NCBI GenBank assembly: GCA_947652925.1 | Contig: CANTEW010000001.1 | Coordinates: 108,406 to 172,405 of the forward strand | Direction of reading: 5' to 3' | Length of the DNA: 64,000 bases | Source: an uncultured Lachnospiraceae bacterium | GTDB lineage: Bacteria > Bacillota > Clostridia > Lachnospirales > Lachnospiraceae | Part shown: positions 52,172 through 60,348 of the stretch, one piece after another | Layout of the letters: every line of letters starts with the position of its first letter | How positions within the stretch are numbered: the stretch's first letter is position 1 | Notes under the pieces: model-generated | Told to the model about the DNA's origin: nothing | Database searches by the model: none | The model's input: the letters and a program-made list of their open reading frames with translations, nothing else | Translations under genes and position numbers: made by a program

Positions 52172-52675
52172 ATGGCAGAGATAATAGCACATCTCCAAGA
52201 AGATCTTCGGGGATTACAACAGATATTATTAAAATATAGTGATACAACGCAAATGATAAATGAAGAAGAATTAAGACTTTTGGAAGAAAAGATCATATAT
52301 CTGGAAAACACTTACACCTTAGAAGAGTTACAGGCAGAAGGGCTGAGCAATGCAGAGATCATAAACTGTCTGGAGGCAGTGGGCATCTTCCTGGGATACA
52401 GCGACCTGGTGAAAAAAGATACAGCAGGGGCGATCGATCACTTGATGATGGCTCTGCATTATAATCCATACTCAAAAGATGCATTATCCACTCTGCTCGA
52501 TGTTTTTATGGAAAATATGGAGGAAGAGGACCGAGGGCAGAAAGTCTACGGACTGTTGTCCCAGATGTACGATCTTGATAAGGACAAAGACAGAGAGATG
52601 ATCATAGAGTGTGCTTTAGACACGGGATTTATCCAGCTATGCAACGAGATCACGATCCAGGAAACAGAAAAATAG
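52172..52675 (+). CDS. Hypothetical helical (TPR-like) protein preceding flagellin
   Basis: A 167-aa soluble, acidic, all-helical protein I do not recognise. The segment GIFLGYSDLVKKDTAGAIDHLMMALHYNP resembles one TPR unit (residues ~72-100), and a second helix pair follows. AAAGGAAAA precedes the ATG. It sits 200 bp before flagellin, in the same direction, with its own upstream AT-rich region. A link to flagellar glycan or assembly is suggested only by position; the downstream glycosyltransferase also has a helical repeat region. Confidence 0.6.
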   Translation: MAEIIAHLQEDLRGLQQILLKYSDTTQMINEEELRLLEEKIIYLENTYTLEELQAEGLSNAEIINCLEAVGIFLGYSDLVKKDTAGAIDHLMMALHYNPYSKDALSTLLDVFMENMEEEDRGQKVYGLLSQMYDLDKDKDREMIIECALDTGFIQLCNEITIQETEK

Positions 52676-52695
52676 AAAAATTTCAGATTTACTCT

Positions 52696-52721
52696 TAAGT
52701 AATCGGAAAAACTCACGATAA
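52696..52721 (+). promoter_or_regulatory. Probable sigma-D/sigma-28 flagellin promoter
   Basis: TAAG (52696-52699) and CACGATAA (52714-52721) with a 14-nt spacer resemble the late-flagellar consensus TAAA-N15-GCCGATAA. It is ~150 bp before the flagellin start and no sigma-A promoter is apparent in that gap. Confidence 0.55.
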
Positions 52722-52740
52722 TATAGTTGTAAAGTAAAAT

Positions 52741-52845
52741 AAGCCGGTTGCAAAACCGGTATCTCTGGGATCCAGGCGCCGGGTTTCAGAGTATAAACTT
52801 AATACTTATGCTTATGGTGAATGCCAGCGGGAAAAGGAGTTCCCG
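52741..52845 (+). promoter_or_regulatory. Structured leader of flagellin mRNA
   Basis: Three stems follow each other: CCGGTT-gcaa-AACCGG (52744-52759), CTCTG...CAGAG (~52763-52795), and CGGGAA-aaggag-TTCCCG (52828-52845). The last displays GGA in its loop, the presentation favoured by CsrA, and a second GGA lies in the true Shine-Dalgarno AGGAGG (52860-52865). In Bacillus CsrA represses hag translation through such sites. Regulation here is inference. Confidence 0.5.
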
Positions 52846-52872
52846 ATAATTTAAATTCAAGGAGGAAGATTT

Positions 52873-53721
52873 ATGAGAATCCAACATAATATCACAGCTT
52901 TAAATTCTTACAACAAATTAAACACAAATAATAGTGCTGTATCTAAAAACTTAGAAAAATTATCTTCTGGTTATAAGATCAATCGCGCAGGCGATGATGC
53001 TGCAGGCCTTGCTATTTCTGAAAAGATGAGAGCTCAGATTACAGGTTTGGAAACAGCTTCCAAGAACGCAGAGGATGCTGTATCTTTGGTACAGACAGCA
53101 GAAGGTGCTCTGACAGAAGTGCATAGCATGCTGAACCGTATGGTAGCACTGGCTACACAGTCCGCAAACGGCACATACAATTCTACAAACCGTAACTCCA
53201 TGAATGAAGAAGTAGATCAGCTGAAATCAGAGATTGACAGGATTCTGTCTACTACAAACTTCAATGGTAAAGAATTATTTACTAAGGCTGCAGCAAGTAA
53301 TCCGATCACTTTCCAGGTAAGTGAGTCAGGTGTTGGAAGTGCCCAGATTGGTATCAATCTGACAGTAATGGATACATCTACGTTGAAGATTAATACACTT
53401 TCGATTGGTGGTACAGCAGGAAGTGATAGCACAGACCAGGTTGCGGCAAGACAGACTATCAGCGTTATCAATGCTGCGATTGATAAGGTATCTAAATTAA
53501 GAGGTACTTTCGGTGCTGTCCAGAACCGTTTGGAACATACACTCAATAACTTAGCTGTCAGCACAGAGAACATCACAGCTTCTGAGAGCCGTATCCGCGA
53601 CGTAGACATGGCGAAAGAGATGATGTCTTACACCAAGAACAATATCCTTGTACAGTCTGCACAGGCTATGTTGGCTCAGGCAAATCAGGTTCCGCAGAGC
53701 GTACTTCAGTTGTTACAGTAA
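52873..53721 (+). CDS. hag: Flagellin
   Basis: A 282-aa flagellin, the filament subunit exported by the flagellar type III apparatus. The N-terminal D0/D1 (MRIQHNITALNSYNKL, LEKLSSGYKINRAGDDAAGLAISEKMR) and C-terminal D1/D0 (ENITASESRIRDVDMAKEM, ILVQSAQAMLAQANQVPQSVLQLL) are intact. The variable middle (~150-195) is short, so the exposed domain is minimal. A strong AAGGAGGAAG precedes the ATG. Codon use is biased unlike the neighbours (fewer ATC/GATC, more GCT/TCT/ACA), in line with very high expression. A strong terminator follows. Confidence 0.97.
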   Translation: MRIQHNITALNSYNKLNTNNSAVSKNLEKLSSGYKINRAGDDAAGLAISEKMRAQITGLETASKNAEDAVSLVQTAEGALTEVHSMLNRMVALATQSANGTYNSTNRNSMNEEVDQLKSEIDRILSTTNFNGKELFTKAAASNPITFQVSESGVGSAQIGINLTVMDTSTLKINTLSIGGTAGSDSTDQVAARQTISVINAAIDKVSKLRGTFGAVQNRLEHTLNNLAVSTENITASESRIRDVDMAKEMMSYTKNNILVQSAQAMLAQANQVPQSVLQLLQ

Positions 53722-53741
53722 TCTTTAACACAAAAAAGTGC

Positions 53742-53786
53742 AAAAATGATCTCCGGCTGAGGGATTTCCCTTGGCCGGGGATTTTT
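53742..53786 (+). terminator. Flagellin terminator
   Basis: AAAAAT.ATC.CCGGC..GGG pairs with CCC..GCCGG.GATTTTT, giving a long GC-rich stem followed by T-rich DNA. It lies 20 bp beyond the flagellin stop and before the glycosyltransferase gene. Confidence 0.85.
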
Positions 53787-53815
53787 GTGCATAATCTCGA
53801 AAAAAGGAGGATCCT

Positions 53816-55864
53816 ATGCAGTATCTACAATTAACCATATCGTTGTTAGCATCTAATAAGATCTCTGCCATCCGCAGATGCCTGGATTCCCTGGTACCTA
53901 TCCTGATGAGGATCCCCAGTGAGCTGATCATTGTTGATACAAGTGGGAACCCGCAGGTCAGGAATCTGGTTTCACAGTATACCAGCCATGTGATACCTTT
54001 CCAATGGTGCAACGATTTCTCAAAAGCCAGGAACACAGGACTGCAGAGGGCAAAGGGCGAATGGTTCATGTCCATTGACGACGATGAATGGCTGGAAGAT
54101 GCTGATGAGATCATTGATTTTTTTGCCAGCGGGGAATACAGAAACTATAACAGCGCCACTTACAGGCAGAGAAATTACACCGAATGGTCTGGGATAAATT
54201 ATATCCATGCTTATGTGGCGCGTATGGTCCGCCTCACACCAGATACAAAATTTATCAATACCATCCATGAATATATCACTCCCTATAAAGGACCCGTTAA
54301 GAGATTTTCCATCTATGCCCACCATTACGGATATGTAGACAACATTGTGGATTCTAAAACAGGCAGGAACATCCCCTTATTGGAAAATGAACTGCGGGAA
54401 CATAAACCCACGGTACACAACTATCTCCAATTATGTCAAGAATACATGTCAGCTTTCAAATATGCAGAAGCAGAAAAATACGCTTTCAAATGTCTGGAAT
54501 TGGATGAACCTGATAATGAGAAAGAAAAAAGTTGGTGTCTGGCTTACCTTCCTCAGTTTATACGTTTACAGGGAGATTATCAGAGAACACTTGAAGTTGG
54601 AAAGCAGATGCTACGTCATCCTTTCTGCACAGAGATCTCGGCACTCCTTATCTATACAGATCTGATGGCTGCCTGCATAAAATTAGTGGATCATGAAAAA
54701 GATATCATCATTTACGGTAAAAACTATCATCTTGGTCTGGAACGGTTAGATAAACGTCCGGAAGAATGGTTTTTTCAATCTATAGGCGGATTGGAAGAGC
54801 AGCAGATCAAAAATTTAAGATACAAAGTGTATCTCTCCGGATTAAAAGCGTCTGCCCAGATCCTGGATCAGAAGTCAGCAGATTTTTTCCTCCAATGTTT
54901 TCCTTGGGGGAGCAATGAGATTGAAAATTTTTATCAATCTTTTTACACAATGCTCCAGAAAAATGAAAACAGGTCATTCCTTTTGGATCGATTTGCCGGA
55001 TCGGGAGCAGAGGACCCTTTTATCTCGATCATCAAAGCAGGTGTGGCATGGGAAAACAATGCGATCGTATCCGCTCAGGAATACAATATTTTTGCAGCTC
55101 GCAGCAAAAATATTATAGTGTTTCAAGAGGCTGTACGTCTATTTCTATTGTCACAGGGAAAAATATCGTTAGACCCTTGGGTGGACGTTATGGATATACA
55201 ACAATGGAAAGAGGTTTCCAAGAGTACAGCAGACAAAGCTGAACTCCATAACCTAGCGGACCACATCGTGACTGTTAAAAAACATCTGGCGAAATTCCCT
55301 GTACAGGCGCTTACCATGCAGATCACTTTTCAAGAACGGTTGCTTGCAGAAGGAATATTAGAATTCGACGATCAAGACCTGTTCCAAAAAATGGAACAGT
55401 ATTGCAGTTGGGTACAGGACTATGCTGCTCTGGTATACAGTAAAGACATGCTCCTTCCAGAAAATCTGCATCTCATGCCCCAAGAGCATCAATTTGCTGT
55501 ACAAATGGATCGGGTTTTCTGTGCCCTGCAAAACTTTGATCACGCAAAGATCCTTAAAGAACTCCATCAAGCGATCAACATCTATCCTCCACTCTGCAGT
55601 GCCATCCGGCGTATGCTGCCGATCATCACGGAAAAGATCGAAAGAGCGGAACAGGATGACCAGGAATTTAAAATGTTGGGGTCTCAGGTAAAAAAAATGA
55701 TACGGGATCTGATACAGGAAAGGCGTTATCCAGAAGCACAGCCTTTGATCCAACAGTTATCCACACTGCTCCCTAAAGATCTTGAATTAGTCCGCCTGCG
55801 CCAGGAGTTATGGACACATCTCACAGATCAAGGGATCTTGAGAACATCTAGAGAGGATGGTTAA
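53816..55864 (+). CDS. Family 2 glycosyltransferase with TPR-like C-terminus
   Basis: A 682-aa protein. The N-terminal GT2 domain (~1-230) shows LTISLLASNKISAIRRCLDSL, IIVDTSGNP and the metal-binding SIDDDEWLEDADEI (~82-95). Residues ~200-300 are helical repeats (YLQLCQEYMSAFKYAEAEKYAFKC), and the C-terminal ~380 residues are helical with no known domain. AAAGGAGGA precedes the ATG. This domain plan is common in flagellin-linked glycosyltransferases of Clostridia; it probably adds sugar to flagellin or to its glycan. Sugar donor and acceptor are unknown. First gene of a four-gene operon. Confidence 0.85.
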   Translation: MQYLQLTISLLASNKISAIRRCLDSLVPILMRIPSELIIVDTSGNPQVRNLVSQYTSHVIPFQWCNDFSKARNTGLQRAKGEWFMSIDDDEWLEDADEIIDFFASGEYRNYNSATYRQRNYTEWSGINYIHAYVARMVRLTPDTKFINTIHEYITPYKGPVKRFSIYAHHYGYVDNIVDSKTGRNIPLLENELREHKPTVHNYLQLCQEYMSAFKYAEAEKYAFKCLELDEPDNEKEKSWCLAYLPQFIRLQGDYQRTLEVGKQMLRHPFCTEISALLIYTDLMAACIKLVDHEKDIIIYGKNYHLGLERLDKRPEEWFFQSIGGLEEQQIKNLRYKVYLSGLKASAQILDQKSADFFLQCFPWGSNEIENFYQSFYTMLQKNENRSFLLDRFAGSGAEDPFISIIKAGVAWENNAIVSAQEYNIFAARSKNIIVFQEAVRLFLLSQGKISLDPWVDVMDIQQWKEVSKSTADKAELHNLADHIVTVKKHLAKFPVQALTMQITFQERLLAEGILEFDDQDLFQKMEQYCSWVQDYAALVYSKDMLLPENLHLMPQEHQFAVQMDRVFCALQNFDHAKILKELHQAINIYPPLCSAIRRMLPIITEKIERAEQDDQEFKMLGSQVKKMIRDLIQERRYPEAQPLIQQLSTLLPKDLELVRLRQELWTHLTDQGILRTSREDG

Positions 55865-55866
55865 AT

Positions 55867-57039
55867 ATGTATCATATACTAATGATCACCTGGGCATGTT
55901 TTGGACAAGATGATATTTATCAGGCATTCCTTCATCTCGGCCATAAAGTATCCACGCTCCCCCTACCAGAAGAGGGGCATAAACGTATGGATGAAAAATA
56001 TCTGGCGGAACTCAAGGACAGATTAGACAGATTAAGGCCGGACCTTGTTTTTACATTTAACTTTTTCCCGATCATTGCCCAAGCATGTAAAGACAAAAAC
56101 CTCAAGTATATCTCCTGGATCTATGATAGTCCTTACAGCAAGATGCTCTATCCGGATGTGCTTTATGAAACGAATTATGTTTTTACTTTTGATTCTCATA
56201 TATGTGATCTTTTGAGGAAGAAGGGGGCAGATACAGTCTACTATGCACCGCTGGCAGTAAATCCCCAACGGATGCGCGCAGTCCCCATCACATCAGAAGA
56301 CAGACAGCGTTTTGAGACAGATATCTCTTTCGTAGGTGCATTATATAACGAAGAACACCATTTTTTTGAGCGCCTCTGCAGTAAGGCAGACCCTTATACG
56401 ATAGGGTATCTGGAAGCTCTGGTCATGGCACAGACTGATATATATGGCTGCGACATCATGGAAAAATGTCTGACAAAAGATATTTTGGATAAGATCGAAG
56501 AGTGCATGCCTTATTCTACACCAGAAGGTTTCTTAGCACCCGCATCTTACATCTATTCCAATTATTATCTGGCGAGAAAAGTGACTTCCACAGAACGCAT
56601 GTTAATGGTGGAATTGCTGTCTGAACGTTATAAAATGTATTTATATACTTTAGATGAAAATGTCAGTATCGGCAATGCAGTCAATAAAGGGATCGCTGAC
56701 TATATGATCGATATGCCTAAGATCTTCCGTTGCAGTAAGATCAATATGAATGTCACAGGAAAGAGTATCCATACAGGGGTCCCTCTCCGAGCTATGGATA
56801 TCATGGGATGCGGCGGATTTTTGCTGACGAATTTCCAGGAAGATCTTTTTCTTCATTTTGAACCAGATGTGGATTTTGTCTATTATACCAGTTTCGAAGA
56901 GATGTTGGATAAAGCAGATCACTATCTTTCTCACGATCAGGAACGTGAAAGGATCTGTCAATCTGCCCTGGAAAAGATGACGCGTGAACATACATTTGAG
57001 ATACGGGTAAATGAAATGCTCCACATCGTCAATAAATGA
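55867..57039 (+). CDS. CgeB/DUF3880-type glycosyltransferase
   Basis: A 390-aa glycosyltransferase. Residues ~1-130 form a DUF3880-like N-terminal domain (LRPDLVFTFNFFPIIAQAC, YISWIYDSPYSKMLYP); the C-terminal half has DISFVGALYNEEHHFF and HTGVPLRAMDIMGCGGFLLTN, typical of the CgeB/Glyco_trans_1_2 family named after a spore-coat protein. It starts 2 bp after the preceding gene. Presumably a second transferase of the flagellin glycan. Confidence 0.85.
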   Translation: MYHILMITWACFGQDDIYQAFLHLGHKVSTLPLPEEGHKRMDEKYLAELKDRLDRLRPDLVFTFNFFPIIAQACKDKNLKYISWIYDSPYSKMLYPDVLYETNYVFTFDSHICDLLRKKGADTVYYAPLAVNPQRMRAVPITSEDRQRFETDISFVGALYNEEHHFFERLCSKADPYTIGYLEALVMAQTDIYGCDIMEKCLTKDILDKIEECMPYSTPEGFLAPASYIYSNYYLARKVTSTERMLMVELLSERYKMYLYTLDENVSIGNAVNKGIADYMIDMPKIFRCSKINMNVTGKSIHTGVPLRAMDIMGCGGFLLTNFQEDLFLHFEPDVDFVYYTSFEEMLDKADHYLSHDQERERICQSALEKMTREHTFEIRVNEMLHIVNK

Positions 57040-57065
57040 CCATCGGGAAAGAAAGGGAATACTAT

Positions 57066-59099
57066 ATGGAACAACAGGAATTCCGCAGCAAGTTCTCCAG
57101 TTATGAGAGCATGTCACAGATGTTGAAGACTTACAGCTATAAAGAAATACTGGAAACATCCGCAGGATTTTTGGACATACAACCGGAAGTATTAGAGCAA
57201 TACCCCATGGGAGGATATTCAAAAGGGATGCAGAGCGGAGCCTATCGTTTTGTCCTGGAGGATCTGATCCAAAATGTTGACCATTACGATCAGCTATATA
57301 CGCATTTGGAAGATGATCTATCTAAGTCAGTTTTTTCAAATCTGATCGGTTATCGGATACTCCCTTTACCCTCTTTTCTTGAAGCGGCTTATGATGCAAA
57401 TAATCCACAGTATTTCGATAAGGAGATCATCACCTGCGACAAAGACGAAGTCTTTGTCGATTGCGGAGGTTTTACGGGAGATACAGCGGAGGGATTCATC
57501 CGCCAGTTTACACACTACAAAAAAATCTATGTCTATGAACCGTCTCCTGAAAATGCCAAGATCTGCCGCCGTAACCTGGAAAGATACCCCAATATCACGG
57601 TACGCCAATGCGGAGTGGGAGAAAAAAACAGCCATCTGTCCATCCAGGGCAACGGATCCTCGGGTACTTTCATGGCTGGACGATCCGATGGAGATGATAT
57701 TGAGATCATTTCCCTAGATGAGGATATCAGAGAAAAGGTCTCTTTTATCAAAATGGACATCGAAGGAGCAGAGATCCCCGCCCTGCTGGGAGCAAAAAGA
57801 CGGATCCGGGAGGATCATCCAAAACTTGCTATCTGCACATACCATATTGTCAGCGATATGTGGGAGATCCCGCAGCTGATCGACGAGATCCATCCCGGAT
57901 ATCGATTCTATATCCGTCATTATCACCTTACAAACAATTGGGAAACAGTCATCTATGCGATCCCTCCTAAAAAGAAGGCACGGACACCCAAAAAAGGAGA
58001 TAAACGGATCGTGGCGTTATCTGTAGATGAAGGTTGGACAAACGTACAATTGGTAAAAGAATGCGGCACGATCCCCTATCTTCTGTATAAAAACCATTCC
58101 TGTGATGCTCGGATGACTGGCGGACGCAGAAATGGAGGATATCCCAACCAACGTTATATAGAAGGGGTCCAGATGGAATTTCTCCAGGACGGCGGAGAAA
58201 AAGCAAAAATAGAATATCTAAGAAAAAATTCCCAGGATATTGACTGCCTGTTACTCCGCGGGCCTTATCCGCCATATTATCTTTTAGCGGACATCTATAA
58301 AGCATATAACCCCACTGGGAAGATATGCCTGTCTCTGGATGCCAATTCAGGGTGGATGGACAGGATCCAATGGACAGATCCTTACTTTGTTAGATTCATG
58401 GATCAATGCGATATCATATGCACATCAGGTCGTACGATGCAGGCACATCTGAATGAAAAATGGCCATGGGCGATCGAATATATACCCAATGGATTCTACG
58501 ATCACCCTGAACGAAAACTGAGTTATAGATCTGAGAAAAAAGAGAATATCATATTGACAGTAGGAAGGTTGGGCACCCAGCAAAAAGCAACAAATGTACT
58601 ATTAGAGGCATTTGCCCAGATCGCAGAAAAGATCCCCGATTGGCGGTTACGTCTAGCAGGCAGTATCGCGCAGGGATTTGAAGACTATCTGACACAATTT
58701 TGGACAGAACATCCAGAACTTAAAGAACGCATCAGATTTTTAGGGAACATAGGCGACAGAGAAACTCTTTATGATGAATATGAAAGAGCAAAGATCTTCG
58801 CCCTTCCTTCTGCACTCGAAGGCGGGACACCCAATGTCATCGCAGAAGCACTTTATGCTGGGGACGCTATTGCTATAACAAAAATTGATGAATATAGAGA
58901 TGCAACAGATCAGGGACGCTGCGGCCTGGCGGCAGATATTGGTGATATAAGTGGTTTTGCAGATATCTTACTGCAGTTATGCCAGGATGAAGATCTGGAA
59001 GCTATGTGCCATCGTTCTCATGCGTATGCCAAAGAAAACTTTGATATGGAACGTATCGTAGCAAGACTTTACTATATGATGTTTGGAGAGGAAGGGTAG
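57066..59099 (+). CDS. FkbM methyltransferase fused to GT4 glycosyltransferase
   Basis: A 677-aa bifunctional protein. A ~115-residue N-terminal segment precedes an FkbM methyltransferase (~115-295: EVFVDCGGFTGDTAEGF, VYEPSPENAK, FIKMDIEGAEIPAL). After a Lys-rich linker (PPKKKARTPKKGDKR) comes a GT-B family 4 domain (~320-670: IILTVGRLGTQQKATNVLLEAF, FALPSALEGGTPNVIAEAL with the E-x7-E pair). It likely transfers a sugar and O-methylates one in the same glycan. Start 57066 is preferred: GAAAGGGAA lies 8 bp upstream, whereas the ATG at 57036 overlaps the preceding stop. Confidence 0.88.
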   Translation: MEQQEFRSKFSSYESMSQMLKTYSYKEILETSAGFLDIQPEVLEQYPMGGYSKGMQSGAYRFVLEDLIQNVDHYDQLYTHLEDDLSKSVFSNLIGYRILPLPSFLEAAYDANNPQYFDKEIITCDKDEVFVDCGGFTGDTAEGFIRQFTHYKKIYVYEPSPENAKICRRNLERYPNITVRQCGVGEKNSHLSIQGNGSSGTFMAGRSDGDDIEIISLDEDIREKVSFIKMDIEGAEIPALLGAKRRIREDHPKLAICTYHIVSDMWEIPQLIDEIHPGYRFYIRHYHLTNNWETVIYAIPPKKKARTPKKGDKRIVALSVDEGWTNVQLVKECGTIPYLLYKNHSCDARMTGGRRNGGYPNQRYIEGVQMEFLQDGGEKAKIEYLRKNSQDIDCLLLRGPYPPYYLLADIYKAYNPTGKICLSLDANSGWMDRIQWTDPYFVRFMDQCDIICTSGRTMQAHLNEKWPWAIEYIPNGFYDHPERKLSYRSEKKENIILTVGRLGTQQKATNVLLEAFAQIAEKIPDWRLRLAGSIAQGFEDYLTQFWTEHPELKERIRFLGNIGDRETLYDEYERAKIFALPSALEGGTPNVIAEALYAGDAIAITKIDEYRDATDQGRCGLAADIGDISGFADILLQLCQDEDLEAMCHRSHAYAKENFDMERIVARLYYMMFGEEG

Positions 59100-59100
59100 G

Positions 59101-60036
59101 ATGGGGGATTTTTTATGGGAAAACAACAAATTTGTTTATGCAGATCAACATGGAAAAAAGATCTTGCTGGATTGTGGGGATCTTCTGTCTAATAAAAGCC
59201 GTATACCTATGCACCGTATCCCAGGAGAAAACCCCCAACAGATCTTGCCAGAACTGATCGTTGCATCCATGAATAAAATACGGCAGGAAGATGGAACAAA
59301 AGTACTCTCTGCCGCACTGATCGCCACTTTACTCGCAGACCGTCTGATCCGTTCCTCGCAGCCGATCCATATATTGGAATATGGATGTATGCAGGGAATA
59401 CTGAGCAGCCAATTGGCGGAGTTGATCGGTGCATTTAATGAAGACTCTATCTTTGTCTGTGCCTATGATACGATGGAACTCGAATGGATGGAAAGGATAT
59501 CCAGGATAGAGAAACTCCCAAAACTCAGCTATATAGCAGGAGATTTTGGACATCTGCAATTGAGGAGAGACTATTTTGATATCGTTGTGATCAATGGATC
59601 CGTGCATTATACAGAACCACTGGAAGTTTTGAAAAATGTGCTGGATCTTGTGACCGAAGACGGGACGATCTTATGTTATATCGACCACTCGCCACTTTTA
59701 GAAAGTACATTTAAATTGTTTTTTGAAAAACGGGAAGAATACGAGATCTCACCCCAGGAAAAGATCTTGCTGGCAAAGTCAGAAGACAGATGCTGGGAGA
59801 TCAAAGGGAAAAAAGATTTTATTGCATATGTGCAGCATCATTTGGATATGGCTGAAAAGATGCTCCTATGCAAAGAGAAAGACCAGACAAAGATCGCAAG
59901 TTTGATAGAAGATTTACGAAAAGATGCAAAGAACGCCGCTCAGCAAGGTCTGGTCACATTGAAAAAAAGGATATTGGAACAAAAAGAACAACTGATCATA
60001 TATCGCCTCAAAATGAGTGTACATGAAAAAGAATGA
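59101..60036 (+). CDS. SAM-dependent methyltransferase with coiled-coil tail
   Basis: A 311-aa protein with a class I methyltransferase fold: ILEYGCMQGILSSQLAELIG (motif I, ~82), YIAGDFGHL (~145), FDIVVINGSVHYTEPLEVLKNVL (~160) and EDGTILCYI. The last ~60 residues are a charged coiled coil (IASLIEDLRKDAKNAAQQ...). It starts 1 bp after the FkbM-GT4 stop; its GAGGAAGGG site lies within that gene. Probably modifies the flagellin glycan; it ends the operon, with a terminator 5 bp beyond. Confidence 0.78.
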   Translation: MGDFLWENNKFVYADQHGKKILLDCGDLLSNKSRIPMHRIPGENPQQILPELIVASMNKIRQEDGTKVLSAALIATLLADRLIRSSQPIHILEYGCMQGILSSQLAELIGAFNEDSIFVCAYDTMELEWMERISRIEKLPKLSYIAGDFGHLQLRRDYFDIVVINGSVHYTEPLEVLKNVLDLVTEDGTILCYIDHSPLLESTFKLFFEKREEYEISPQEKILLAKSEDRCWEIKGKKDFIAYVQHHLDMAEKMLLCKEKDQTKIASLIEDLRKDAKNAAQQGLVTLKKRILEQKEQLIIYRLKMSVHEKE

Positions 60037-60040
60037 GCAG

Positions 60041-60077
60041 AAACAGCAGGCGGCTCTCATGCTCACCTGCTGTTTTT
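60041..60077. terminator. Bidirectional terminator after the glycosylation operon
   Basis: AACAGCAGG pairs with CCTGCTGTT around a 15-nt loop, followed by TTTTTT. It ends the rightward operon and stands 2 bp from the end of the leftward rnfB relic. Confidence 0.85.
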
Positions 60078-60078
60078 T

Positions 60079-60348
60079 CTACCGGATGATCCCCCGCATA
60101 TCTGCGACCACTTTCCGCGGACATCCCGCCGCACACGCCCCGCAGGACAGACAGCGGCTCTCATCGATCCAGGCACATCCCTCCTGTATCTGTATCGCCC
60201 CACTGGGACAATCTTTCACACACAGGCCGCAGGCGATACAACTGACGTCACAGGGTTTTTTAGCCGCTGCCCCTTTATCCTGGCCAGAACAGCGCACGAT
60301 GAACATCTCTCCCGCTCTGTGCATACGGATGTTTAGACTGGGGCGCAC
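60079..60348 (-). pseudogene. rnfB: C-terminal ferredoxin module of RnfB, orphaned
   Basis: The reverse-strand frame ends with two 4Fe-4S motifs (CIACGLCVKDCP and CLSCGACAAGCP) preceded by RCSGQDKGAAAKKPC, the typical C-terminus of RnfB, the electron-carrying subunit of the Rnf ferredoxin:NAD+ oxidoreductase. The N-terminal membrane anchor and first ~200 residues are missing, and no other rnf gene is adjacent. Upstream sequence runs directly into the truncated xanthine dehydrogenase relic, so a deletion probably joined the two. Confidence 0.65.

Noticed and set aside
52172-52675. Assigning the 167-aa pre-flagellin gene as a flagellar chaperone (FliS/FlaG-like)
   Set aside because: Neither FliS nor FlaG signatures are present; the only visible feature is a TPR-like helical pair, so it is left as hypothetical.
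52741-52860. Possible c-di-GMP riboswitch in the flagellin leader
   Set aside because: The class I core (GGGCAAACC, ACGCAAAG) and the class II core could not be matched; the stems seen fit a CsrA-type leader better.
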